A stretch of 7,461 nucleotides of DNA, from NCBI GenBank assembly GCA_964444795.1, contig CAYUIQ010000337.1, positions 1-7,461 on the forward strand, read 5' to 3'. Of the stretch, positions 1 through 6,567 are shown piece by piece. This DNA comes from JABMRP01 sp964444795. GTDB taxonomy: Bacteria; Planctomycetota; Planctomycetia; Pirellulales; Thermoguttaceae. The notes under the pieces were generated by a model that ran no database searches, was not told where the DNA came from, and saw only the letters and a program-made list of their open reading frames with translations. The position numbers and the translations under genes are program-made. Positions within the stretch are counted from its first letter, which is position 1. Each line of letters opens with the position of its first letter.

Positions 1-39
1 GCTCCGACGCCTGGAAGAATCTTCCGAATGGTTCTCTAA
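1..39 (+). other. Possible 3' tail of an upstream gene
   Basis: Frame 1 is open from the window edge and ends at a TAA at 37-39, twelve codons in all, overlapping the ribosome binding site of the next gene. That placement would suit the end of a preceding operon gene. The stretch is too short to identify, and frame 3 is also open here, running into the next gene, so the choice is a guess. Confidence 0.2.
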
Positions 40-43
40 AGGA
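38..43 (+). promoter_or_regulatory. Shine-Dalgarno site for the first oxidoreductase-like gene
   Basis: AAAGGA lies 7 bases before the ATG at 51. It matters because the reading frame is open upstream to the window edge. This site, together with a signal peptide that begins exactly at this ATG, fixes the start. Confidence 0.7.
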
Positions 44-50
44 AATCGCC

Positions 51-1031
51 ATGACACGCCGACTCGCGTTTTTCGTACTGACCGCATGCCTGCTGTTCAC
101 GTCGACTACCTGGGCCGAGGAGCCGACCAAGCCGCTTCGCGCGGGTATGATCGGGCTGACCACCTCGCATGTGATCGCCTTTACCAACGTGCTCAACGAC
201 CCGGCGGCCACTGGCCCGTTGGCCGACGTAAAGGTCGTGGCCGGATTTACCGGCGGGATGAAGGACAACCCTTCGAGCTGGGACCGGCGCGAGAAGTACA
301 CCGAGCAGCTTCGCGCCAAAGGGGTCGTTATCTACGACACGATCGAGGAGATGCTCGAGCACGTCGACGTCGTGTTGCTGGAGAGCGTCGACGGGCGGCC
401 TCACCTTGAGCAGGCCCGGCCCGTGATCGCCGCGGGCAAGCCGCTGTTTATCGACAAACCGCTGGCCGGCAGTCTGGCCGACTGTATCGAGGTTTTCCGT
501 CTGGCTCGCGAGGCCGACGTGCCCTGTTTTTCCAGTTCGTCGCTCCGTTACAGTTCCGGTTTTCAGGCGGTACGCAATAAGACGTCTCAGTTTGGCGACG
601 TGAAGAGTTGCGTGGCCTGGAGCCCGATGAGCATCGAACCACATCACCCCGATCTGTTTTGGTACGGGATCCACGGCGTGGAGATTCTCTTCACCGTCAT
701 GGGACCGGGCTGCGAGACGGTCACCCGCGCGGCGCAGGACAAGGTGGTTGGCACCTGGGCCGACGGCCGCGTTGGCACGTTTGAAGCACGCAAGGGTTAC
801 GGCGCCGAGGTCGAAGGTACGCGGAGCAGCGGCAACGCGGGAACCTACGAAGGCTACAAGCCGCTGGTCGTGGAGATCTGCAAGTTTTTCAAGTCGGGCA
901 AACCGCCGATCGCCGAGCACGAGACGCTGGAGATCTACGCCTTCATGGAAGCCGCCGACGAGAGCAAACGCCAAGGTGGCAAGCCGGTGAAGATTAAGGA
1001 CGTGCTGGAGAAAGCCGGGCTGAGGAAATAG
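51..1031 (+). CDS. Secreted Gfo/Idh/MocA-like protein with degenerate Rossmann loop
   Basis: This 326-residue protein resembles the Gfo/Idh/MocA family, whose members use a tightly bound NAD(P) to oxidise or reduce sugars and cyclitols. Residues 1-22 form a Sec-type signal peptide (basic MTRR, hydrophobic core, likely cleavage after TWA), so it should act outside the cytoplasm. A Rossmann-like domain starts near residue 29. Its first loop reads GLTTSH (35-40), where the family normally has GxGxxG. IDKP at 134-137 matches the EKP-type motif with its conserved lysine (136), and WYGIHG at 204-209 supplies the usual active-site region histidine (208). The C-terminal helices (about 288-326) are intact, but the protein is shorter than most homologues. 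The next gene follows after 34 bases. Fold membership is fairly sure. Redox activity is uncertain because of the altered cofactor loop, and the substrate is unknown. Confidence 0.85.
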   Translation: MTRRLAFFVLTACLLFTSTTWAEEPTKPLRAGMIGLTTSHVIAFTNVLNDPAATGPLADVKVVAGFTGGMKDNPSSWDRREKYTEQLRAKGVVIYDTIEEMLEHVDVVLLESVDGRPHLEQARPVIAAGKPLFIDKPLAGSLADCIEVFRLAREADVPCFSSSSLRYSSGFQAVRNKTSQFGDVKSCVAWSPMSIEPHHPDLFWYGIHGVEILFTVMGPGCETVTRAAQDKVVGTWADGRVGTFEARKGYGAEVEGTRSSGNAGTYEGYKPLVVEICKFFKSGKPPIAEHETLEIYAFMEAADESKRQGGKPVKIKDVLEKAGLRK

Positions 1032-1050
1032 AGGCCACGCCCACCGGACA

Positions 1051-1058
1051 AAGGAGGT
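1051..1058 (+). promoter_or_regulatory. Strong Shine-Dalgarno site
   Basis: AAGGAGGT is a full match to the anti-Shine-Dalgarno end of 16S rRNA, 7 bases before the ATG at 1066. It is the strongest ribosome binding site in the window and suggests that the hydrolase-like protein is made in quantity. Confidence 0.85.
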
Positions 1059-1065
1059 CCCGCCG

Positions 1066-2850
1066 ATGCACCTGCCACGAACTCTGCTTGCCCTGCTATT
1101 GTGTCTCGGTGCGCCGGACATACCGGCCCATGCCGCGGAGCCGACCAACCGCGCCATCCGCCGCGGCGATGTCGTCTTCATGTACGACAACCCCGAGATG
1201 TACGAGCCCTACGGCTGCACCGTGATGGGTTGGGCCGGGTCGGCCGATCCCGGGCGCATCGAGCAGGCCCATGCGGCGGGTGTACGCCATTTTTCGTGCA
1301 GCGTCGGTTTCCTCACCGAGTTTCGCGGGGCGATCGATTTCGACGAGAACTTCCTCGACGAGGCCTGTCGCAACTTCGCCGGCGAGCCGTTCATCGTCCC
1401 CTGGCTTTGGGACCACATGCACAAGGACAAGCCGGCCTACTGGTGGTGTACCAATAGCCCCCTGTATCGCCGCTATCTCTACGGCCGGCTCGAAAAGGTC
1501 ATGGCCGCGAAGCCCGACGGGCTGCACATCGACGACTATCGGGGCACCTCCGGTTCGGTCACCTGGCGCAGCGGCGGGTTCTGTCGGCATTGCATGGCAG
1601 CGTTCAACAAATACCTGGGGGAGAACGTACCGAAGGAAAAGCTGGCCGAGTTGGGGATCACCGATCTGGCGGCGTTCGACTATCGGCAATTCCTGCTCGA
1701 CCGGGGCGTGAAGCCCGAGGAGTACAACGGGCGACGTGCCGGCTTGCCGCTGGCCGGCGAGTTTTACGATTTTCAGGTCACCGCCGACAATGCGTTTGTG
1801 GTCGAGTACCGTCGCCGGGCGGAGGCGCTTCGCGGCCGTCCGGTCACGCTGTGTGTCAACTCGGGGCTCGGCAATCCGCACGCATTGGCCATCGCGCCCC
1901 ATCTGAGCTACTTCTGCTGCGAGGTGGGCCACAACGCCGCCAGTCGGGCACCGGCCAACCACCCGATTTACATCTACAAATTGGGCGACGGTCTGAACCG
2001 GCCAATCACGTCCACCGCCAGCGGTCACGACTGGGCCTACGTGATGGAGCACGATCTGACCTGCCTGGTGCGTACCTGGACGGCGCTGTCTTACGCCTTC
2101 GGCCAAACGCTGATGGCCCCGCACCGCCAGTGGTGTTACACCAAGGAGAAAGGTACGCATTGGTACACCGGTCCGTCCGACCAATACGCATACGTCTACC
2201 GTTTCGTCCGCAAGAACTCGCGGCTGTTGGACGGCTTCGAAGCAGTGGCTCCGGTGGCCGTGGTGTACGACAACGCCGCGCGGCGGCACGGGCGGGGCAA
2301 TATCGAACCGATCTGTATCGCGCTGGCCCAGCGAAACGTGCCGTTTACCGTCGTGGTCGCCGGCGACGATTGGCTCGATTACCGCCTCGACGCCCAGCGA
2401 TTGGCCCCGTTCAAGGCGGTCGTGCTGGCCTGCCCGTTCGAGGGCGGCGATGCACAGAAGACTCTGGTCGAGGAAGTCAAGAATCAAGACCGGCTCGTTG
2501 TCTGGCCGGATGACGAAAAGCTCCGGAGCCGCGTACCTTCACCGGTGGTGATCGAGGGCTCGTCGCACGTGATGGCCGTACCACGAGCGGTCCCCGGCGA
2601 TGCGAAGGCTCCCGCGGTCGTCCATCTGCTCAACCGCCGCTACGACGGCCAGCAGGACGCGATGATCGTGCAGCGCGACGTCGTCTTGCGCCTGAACAGC
2701 GATCTGTTCGCCGGCCGGGAGTTTGCCAAGGCAACGCTTCATGCCCCACGGAAAGAGCCGCAATCACTGGCATTGCGTACCGACGGCGAGTATACTCGGA
2801 TCGAGGTGCCCGAGTTGGAGCTTTGGGGGATTGTGGAATTGGTTGAGTGA
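1066..2850 (+). CDS. Secreted glycoside-hydrolase-like protein (TIM barrel plus GH42-like C-terminal domains)
   Basis: This 594-residue protein has a Sec signal peptide at 1-23 (cleavage probably after AHA). Residues about 35-390 look like a TIM barrel of the glycoside hydrolase type. DGLHIDDYRG (151-160) resembles the strand-4 acidic motif of GHL/DUF4015-like barrels, with D156 or D157 a candidate catalytic acid. It is followed by FCRHC (172-176), a CxxC pair reminiscent of the metal-binding cysteines of GH42 enzymes. CCEVGHN (284-290) offers E286 as a second acidic candidate. Residues about 394-482 alternate predicted strands and helices like the GH42 trimerisation (glutamine-amidotransferase-like) domain, starting at VAVVYDNAARRHG. 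Residues about 515-594 look like a beta-sandwich ending in WGIVELVE. The barrel and domain order are pattern-based inference; no exact family was recognised. It follows the oxidoreductase-like gene by 34 bases and is probably co-transcribed with it, so a glycosidase of a modified or oxidised sugar is plausible but unproven. Confidence 0.8.
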   Translation: MHLPRTLLALLLCLGAPDIPAHAAEPTNRAIRRGDVVFMYDNPEMYEPYGCTVMGWAGSADPGRIEQAHAAGVRHFSCSVGFLTEFRGAIDFDENFLDEACRNFAGEPFIVPWLWDHMHKDKPAYWWCTNSPLYRRYLYGRLEKVMAAKPDGLHIDDYRGTSGSVTWRSGGFCRHCMAAFNKYLGENVPKEKLAELGITDLAAFDYRQFLLDRGVKPEEYNGRRAGLPLAGEFYDFQVTADNAFVVEYRRRAEALRGRPVTLCVNSGLGNPHALAIAPHLSYFCCEVGHNAASRAPANHPIYIYKLGDGLNRPITSTASGHDWAYVMEHDLTCLVRTWTALSYAFGQTLMAPHRQWCYTKEKGTHWYTGPSDQYAYVYRFVRKNSRLLDGFEAVAPVAVVYDNAARRHGRGNIEPICIALAQRNVPFTVVVAGDDWLDYRLDAQRLAPFKAVVLACPFEGGDAQKTLVEEVKNQDRLVVWPDDEKLRSRVPSPVVIEGSSHVMAVPRAVPGDAKAPAVVHLLNRRYDGQQDAMIVQRDVVLRLNSDLFAGREFAKATLHAPRKEPQSLALRTDGEYTRIEVPELELWGIVELVE

Positions 2851-2867
2851 GAACGTGTTGTGAAATT

Positions 2868-2942
2868 CGTACGATGGGCTTCCTAGCCCGTCGATTCACT
2901 GCGGGCACGTTGGAATTCGACGGGCTGGAAGCCGATCGTACG
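2868..2942. repeat. Imperfect palindromic intergenic element (long stem-loop)
   Basis: The left arm (2868-2894) and right arm (2917-2942) are inverted copies of each other over about 26 bases. Both contain CGTACGAT at the outer end and AGCCCGTCGA (or its complement) at the inner end, with only single-base bulges between. A 22-base loop separates them. The RNA would form a very stable hairpin between the hydrolase-like and DUF6807 genes. There is no following T-run, so it is not a classical intrinsic terminator. The shape suggests a dispersed REP/MITE-like element; its copy number cannot be seen here. It could block 3' exonucleases or tune expression of the genes either side. Confidence 0.8.
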
Positions 2943-2959
2943 GACCACGCTTTGAAACG

Positions 2960-2977
2960 CCGGGCACCAGTGTCCGG
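2960..2977. repeat. Small GC-rich hairpin beside the palindromic element
   Basis: CCGGGCAC (2960-2967) is followed after two bases by GTGTCCGG (2970-2977), which pairs with it with one G-U. It lies 17 bases after the long palindrome and ends 22 bases before the start codon of the DUF6807 gene, just ahead of its ribosome binding site. A similar GCGGGCAC string occurs in the loop of the neighbouring palindrome (2901-2908), so the two may be parts of one composite repeat. Confidence 0.6.
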
Positions 2978-2987
2978 GCTAAACTAC

Positions 2988-2992
2988 GGGAG
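2988..2992 (+). promoter_or_regulatory. Shine-Dalgarno site that decides the DUF6807 start
   Basis: GGGAG sits 7 bases before the ATG at 3000. The same frame is open back to a GTG at 2847, but only the ATG at 3000 has both this site and an immediately following signal peptide. Confidence 0.65.
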
Positions 2993-2999
2993 AAACAAC

Positions 3000-4232
3000 A
3001 TGCGACTTATCGCGGGCCTGACGATCGTGCTGACGGCCGTTTGCTGCCAGACAGTTGCCGGCGGTGACGTGATCCTGCGGGTGAACGATACGGACGGCAT
3101 TGCCGCCCGGACCGGCGCGCCGGTTTCGTTGCGGATCGATCTGACGAAACATTTCACCGGTGACACGGATCCAGCGCGTCTGCAACTGGTCGAGTTAACC
3201 GGTGCCGATGCCACGTCCGGCAATCCGATCCCCGTGCAGTTCGTCTCCGGCGGCGGGGCAGGGCAGGGCACCCTCTGGTTTCAGTTGCCGCCCGGGCTCA
3301 AGGGACAACGGCGGTTTCGTTTGACGCTTGCCGAGAAGGCGGCGCCGGCGGCGATGACTGTCGTGATGGATAACAGCGGCAGCTTCTACGACGTGCGTCA
3401 AGGGGATCGGCCCGTGCTGCGATACAATCACGGCAATGTGCCCGTGCCCGAGGGAGTGCCCGCGCATTACCAGAGGGGCGATTACATCAGCCCGCTGCAC
3501 GGTCTCAACGGCGAGGTGCTCACCGACGACTATCCCCGCGATCACCCGCATCACCGGGGCGTCGGCTGGTCGTGGCCCGTGACCCGATGGAAGGACGAAG
3601 TGCGCGACATCTGGGCGGTCCGCGGCGTCTGGTCGCGGCCGGTGAAGATGCGGCGCTCTATCGCCGGCCCGGTTGTGGCAGTGACCGAAGCCGAGAACGT
3701 CTGGAAATGGGGCGATACCGATAAGATCGTTCGCGAGGAAGTGCTCATCCGCGCCTTTCGCAGCGGGCAAGGCGGACAATGCGTCGACGTCGAGGTGCGT
3801 CTGACGGCCTTGGCCGATAACGTGGCCATCGGTGGCCGTCCGCACGCGGGCTACGGCGGGTTCGGGCTTCGCGCCGCACCGGCCAAGCAGCGAAAGATCA
3901 CCGCCCACATCGATCCCAAGGACGCGCCCGTGCGTCGCTCCTGGCTCGACTACTCGGGCGTCTTCGCCGATGGCGGGGGTATCTCCGGCGTAACGATCCT
4001 GGAGCATCCCACCAACCCCGGCTATCCCAGCGAACTGCTGCAATATCCCCAGTGCAACTACGTGATGCCCGGTTTCCCGGGCCAGCGAGAGGTAGCCCTT
4101 TCCAAAGAAAAGTCGCTGGTACTGAACCACCGGCTATGGATTCACGGCGCCAATGCCGATGAAGATAGCTTGGCCGACGTTTGGTCGGCGTATGCCCAGG
4201 GGCCGACGGTAACGATCGAAAACAGTAACTAA
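3000..4232 (+). CDS. Exported DUF6807 (PmoA-like) family protein
   Basis: This 410-residue protein has a signal peptide at 1-20 (MRLIAGL, hydrophobic core, probable cleavage after TVA). Residues about 22-120 look like a beta-rich N-terminal domain. Residues about 127-405 match the DUF6807 domain, often named PmoA family protein in databases, although I know of no evidence that it takes part in methane oxidation. The hallmark is DHPHHRGVGW (181-190), a histidine-rich motif preceded by RYNHGNVPVP (141-150) and ISPLHGLNGE (163-172). The clustered histidines (143, 167, 182, 184, 185) could bind a metal or sugar. The fold is probably a galactose-mutarotase-like beta-sandwich. The family commonly sits beside Gfo/Idh/MocA genes, as it does here, which points to sugar handling outside the cytoplasm. 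A longer form starting at GTG 2847 would translate the palindromic repeat and bury the signal peptide, so it is rejected. Family assignment is good; the reaction is unknown. Confidence 0.85.
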   Translation: MRLIAGLTIVLTAVCCQTVAGGDVILRVNDTDGIAARTGAPVSLRIDLTKHFTGDTDPARLQLVELTGADATSGNPIPVQFVSGGGAGQGTLWFQLPPGLKGQRRFRLTLAEKAAPAAMTVVMDNSGSFYDVRQGDRPVLRYNHGNVPVPEGVPAHYQRGDYISPLHGLNGEVLTDDYPRDHPHHRGVGWSWPVTRWKDEVRDIWAVRGVWSRPVKMRRSIAGPVVAVTEAENVWKWGDTDKIVREEVLIRAFRSGQGGQCVDVEVRLTALADNVAIGGRPHAGYGGFGLRAAPAKQRKITAHIDPKDAPVRRSWLDYSGVFADGGGISGVTILEHPTNPGYPSELLQYPQCNYVMPGFPGQREVALSKEKSLVLNHRLWIHGANADEDSLADVWSAYAQGPTVTIENSN

Positions 4233-4244
4233 CCTTCCAAGGAC

Positions 4245-4250
4245 AAAGGG
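4245..4250 (+). promoter_or_regulatory. Shine-Dalgarno site for the Tat oxidoreductase
   Basis: AAAGGG lies 6 bases before the ATG at 4257, in the 24-base gap after the DUF6807 stop codon. An alternative AAGGAC at 4239-4244 is spaced less well. Confidence 0.6.
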
Positions 4251-4256
4251 CGAATC

Positions 4257-5609
4257 ATGAGCGAAAACACCAATCTCTCTCGTCGCGGATTCATGGGCAA
4301 GACGGCCACCGCCGGAGCGGCCGCGGCGGCCGTGCCCTATTTCGTCTCTTCCCGGACCCTGGGCCAAGACGCCAAACCGGGGGCCAACGACAAGATCCAC
4401 GTCGGGCTCATCGGCTGCGGCGGCATGGGACGCGGCAATCTCAACAACTGTGCCCGCCATGGGGACGTCGTGGTGACCGGCGCCTGCGACGTCTGGAAGG
4501 GCCGTCGCGACGCCGTGGTCAACCAGTTCAAGGAGACCTGTAAACCCTACAGCGACTTCCGCGAGATGATCGCCGCTCCCGACATCGACGCGGTCATCAT
4601 CGCCACGCCGCCCCACTGGCACACGCTGCCGGCGATCGCCGCCTGCGAGGCGGGCAAAGATATCTACCTGCAAAAGCCGATGACCTTGCACCTGGGCGAA
4701 AGCCTGGCGGTGAAGAACGCGGTGAAGAAACACAACATCATCAGCCAGATCGGCACGCAGATCCACGCCACGGAGAACTACCGCCGCATCGTCGAGTTGG
4801 TTCGCGCGGGCAACCTGGGCAAGATCAGCGTCGCGCGGACGTTCAACGTCATGAACCAGGGACCCGGCGGCGTGGGCCATAACCCCAACACGACTCCGCC
4901 GGAGGGTTTCGACTGGGACTTCTGGGTTGGCCCCGCGCCGATGCGCCCGTTCAACGCGATCCTCGTGGCCAACTCCTACAACCATTGCTCGTGGATGGAT
5001 TATGCCGGCGGCTGGACTCCCGGCATGGCCCCGCACATCATCGATCTGCCCATCTGGGCACTCGATTTGGGCTATCCGACGGCCACCAGTTGCTCCGGCG
5101 GGCGTTACGTGATCGAGGACGATGGCGACGCCTACGACACGCAGGAGATCCTCTGGCAGTACCCCAAGTTCACGCTTACCTGGATGTCGACCGTCGCCAA
5201 CAGCTACGGCTTCGATCTGGGCAGCGGCACTCCCTCGCGCCGGCTGGGCATCTACTTCCACGGCGTCAACGGCACGATGTACTGCAACTACGGCATGCAC
5301 AAGATCGTGCCCGAGGGCAAGGCGATGGAAGGCATGGAACCGCCGGAGAAATCGATTCCCTCCTCTCCCGGCCACGAACGCGAATGGCTCGACTGCATCA
5401 AGACCCGCGAGCAACCCAGTTGTAGCGTCTTCTATCACACGAAGGTCGACGTTCCGCTGGTGCTGGGCAATCTGTCGTACAAGCTGGGCCGTTCGATCCA
5501 GTTCGACCCAACCACGGAGAAGATCGTCGGCGACGAAGAGGCCGCCCGGATGGCCGTGCCCGAGTATCGCGCCCCGTGGACATTCCCGAAGGAATATCTG
5601 GAAGGCTAA
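4257..5609 (+). CDS. Tat-exported Gfo/Idh/MocA family oxidoreductase
   Basis: This 450-residue protein begins with a twin-arginine signal: SRRGFMGK at 8-15, then an alanine-rich segment to about residue 28. Tat export moves folded protein, so the enzyme can carry its NAD(P) out with it, as Zymomonas glucose-fructose oxidoreductase does. The Rossmann loop GCGGMG (53-58) is intact, and TPPHWH (117-122) and QKPM (139-142) are the next conserved motifs. Q replaces the usual E of EKP, but the lysine (140) is kept. GGWTPGMAPHIIDLP (251-265) supplies the likely catalytic-region histidine (260). The C-terminal domain is complete, ending in a PEYRAPW (435-441) tail typical of planctomycete homologues as I recall them. 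The likely role is dehydrogenation or epimerisation of a sugar outside the cytoplasm, with unknown substrate. The DUF6807 gene is 24 bases upstream and the esterase gene 9 bases downstream, which supports an operon. Confidence 0.93.
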   Translation: MSENTNLSRRGFMGKTATAGAAAAAVPYFVSSRTLGQDAKPGANDKIHVGLIGCGGMGRGNLNNCARHGDVVVTGACDVWKGRRDAVVNQFKETCKPYSDFREMIAAPDIDAVIIATPPHWHTLPAIAACEAGKDIYLQKPMTLHLGESLAVKNAVKKHNIISQIGTQIHATENYRRIVELVRAGNLGKISVARTFNVMNQGPGGVGHNPNTTPPEGFDWDFWVGPAPMRPFNAILVANSYNHCSWMDYAGGWTPGMAPHIIDLPIWALDLGYPTATSCSGGRYVIEDDGDAYDTQEILWQYPKFTLTWMSTVANSYGFDLGSGTPSRRLGIYFHGVNGTMYCNYGMHKIVPEGKAMEGMEPPEKSIPSSPGHEREWLDCIKTREQPSCSVFYHTKVDVPLVLGNLSYKLGRSIQFDPTTEKIVGDEEAARMAVPEYRAPWTFPKEYLEG

Positions 5610-5618
5610 ACGTACGCC

Positions 5619-6557
5619 ATGACATTGGATCCGCAGGTCCGGGCATTCCTCGACGATTTGGCCGCGCAGAATCCGCCGCCGTTTTCGAGTCTCACGCCCG
5701 AGCAGGCCCGGGCGGCGATGCGGCTGGACACGGCGGCGCTGGGCGATCCCGAGCCGGTCGCCCGAATTGAAGATCTTGTACTGCCCGGACCGGGCGGTGA
5801 GATTCCCGTTCGCGTCTACGATCCCGGCGAAACACACCCGTCGCCCGCGCTGGTCTATTTTCACGGGGGTGGCTGGGTGTTGGGCGACCTCGATACGCAC
5901 CACAATCTCTGCTGCACCCTGGCGGGCGCGGCCGGATGCACGGTGGTGAGCGTCGACTATCGCCTTGCGCCGGAACACAAGTATCCGGCCGCGGCCGAAG
6001 ACGCGTACGCCGCCGTGCAATGGGTGATTGCCGAAGCCGACCGGCTGGGAGTGGATCCCCGCCGCGTTGCCGTGGGGGGCGATAGCGCGGGCGGCAATCT
6101 GGCGACCGTGGCAGCGCTAATGGCTCGCGATCGGCAAGCCCCGCCGCCGTCTTTCCAGTTGCTCCTCTACCCGGTGACCGACTACGGTTTCGACACGCCC
6201 TCCTATCGCGACAATGCCGAAGGACACCTTCTGACACGGGCCGACATGCAGTGGTTCTGGGAGCAGTACCTCGATAGCCCCGAAGACGGCACCGGGGCAT
6301 ACGCTTCGCCCCTTCAAGCGGAAGACCTCAGCCATTTGCCGCCGGCATTGATCGTAACGGCCCAGTACGATCCGCTGCGCGACGAGGGCGAGGCGTACAC
6401 GGCCCGGCTTCACGACGCGGGGGGTGCCGTGAGGCTGTGGCGATACGGAGGCCTGATTCACGGTTTCGCGCGTCGCACCGACCTTTTCGATCGCGCCCGA
6501 GTCGCTTTGGGCGAGATCGCCGAGGCGCTAAGGGTGGCACTTGTCGATCCGCGGTAG
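5619..6557 (+). CDS. Alpha/beta hydrolase, hormone-sensitive-lipase (family IV) esterase
   Basis: This 312-residue protein shows all the marks of the HSL/Aes-type carboxylesterases. HGGGW at 82-86 forms the oxyanion hole. GDSAGG (154-159) holds the nucleophile S156. YDPLRDEG (250-257) supplies the acid D251, and HGF (281-283) supplies the catalytic H281. DYRLAPEHKYPAA (113-125) is the usual family segment. Length is normal and no signal peptide is visible, so it should act in the cytoplasm on short-chain esters. Beside sugar enzymes it may remove acyl groups from an imported sugar, but the sequence does not show the substrate. The start lies 9 bases after the previous stop with only a weak GAAGG at 5601-5605, 13 bases away, so translation may be coupled to the oxidoreductase gene. 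Confidence 0.93.
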   Translation: MTLDPQVRAFLDDLAAQNPPPFSSLTPEQARAAMRLDTAALGDPEPVARIEDLVLPGPGGEIPVRVYDPGETHPSPALVYFHGGGWVLGDLDTHHNLCCTLAGAAGCTVVSVDYRLAPEHKYPAAAEDAYAAVQWVIAEADRLGVDPRRVAVGGDSAGGNLATVAALMARDRQAPPPSFQLLLYPVTDYGFDTPSYRDNAEGHLLTRADMQWFWEQYLDSPEDGTGAYASPLQAEDLSHLPPALIVTAQYDPLRDEGEAYTARLHDAGGAVRLWRYGGLIHGFARRTDLFDRARVALGEIAEALRVALVDPR

Positions 6558-6567
6558 TCCTGACCAA

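Noticed and set aside
3..50. Upstream extension of the first gene, since its frame is open to the window edge
   Set aside because: The ATG at 51 has a Shine-Dalgarno site 7 bases away and begins a good signal peptide. An extension would bury that peptide.
36..1190. 384-codon open frame on the minus strand
   Set aside because: Covers the first gene and the start of the second in antisense, with no recognisable protein features.
1096..2487. 463-codon open frame on the minus strand
   Set aside because: Antisense to the hydrolase-like gene, with no motif or signal peptide. A GC-driven shadow.
1590..2513. 307-codon open frame on the plus strand in another phase
   Set aside because: Overlaps the hydrolase-like gene fully. 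The composition is arginine-rich out-of-phase translation with no domain.
2868..2942. Intrinsic terminator
   Set aside because: The hairpin is strong but has no T-run after either arm, and genes continue on the same strand.
2952..2985. Possible promoter, TTGAAA (2952-2957) with TAAACT (2980-2985)
   Set aside because: The spacing is 22 bases, too long for a sigma-70 type promoter, and the -10 match is poor. It also lies within the second hairpin region.
3195..4130. 311-codon open frame on the minus strand
   Set aside because: Antisense to the DUF6807 gene, whose HPHHRG motif and signal peptide show which strand is coding.
5866..5890. Run of G tracts resembling a G-quadruplex
   Set aside because: Only three G tracts of three or more are close together, and they are explained by the codons of the esterase HGGGW...LG motif.
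4134..6020. 628-codon open frame on the minus strand
   Set aside because: It lies antisense across the DUF6807 end, the whole Tat oxidoreductase and part of the esterase, all of which have clear family motifs. The translation is rich in R, G, H, V and D without recognisable motifs, as expected for a shadow frame in GC-rich DNA.
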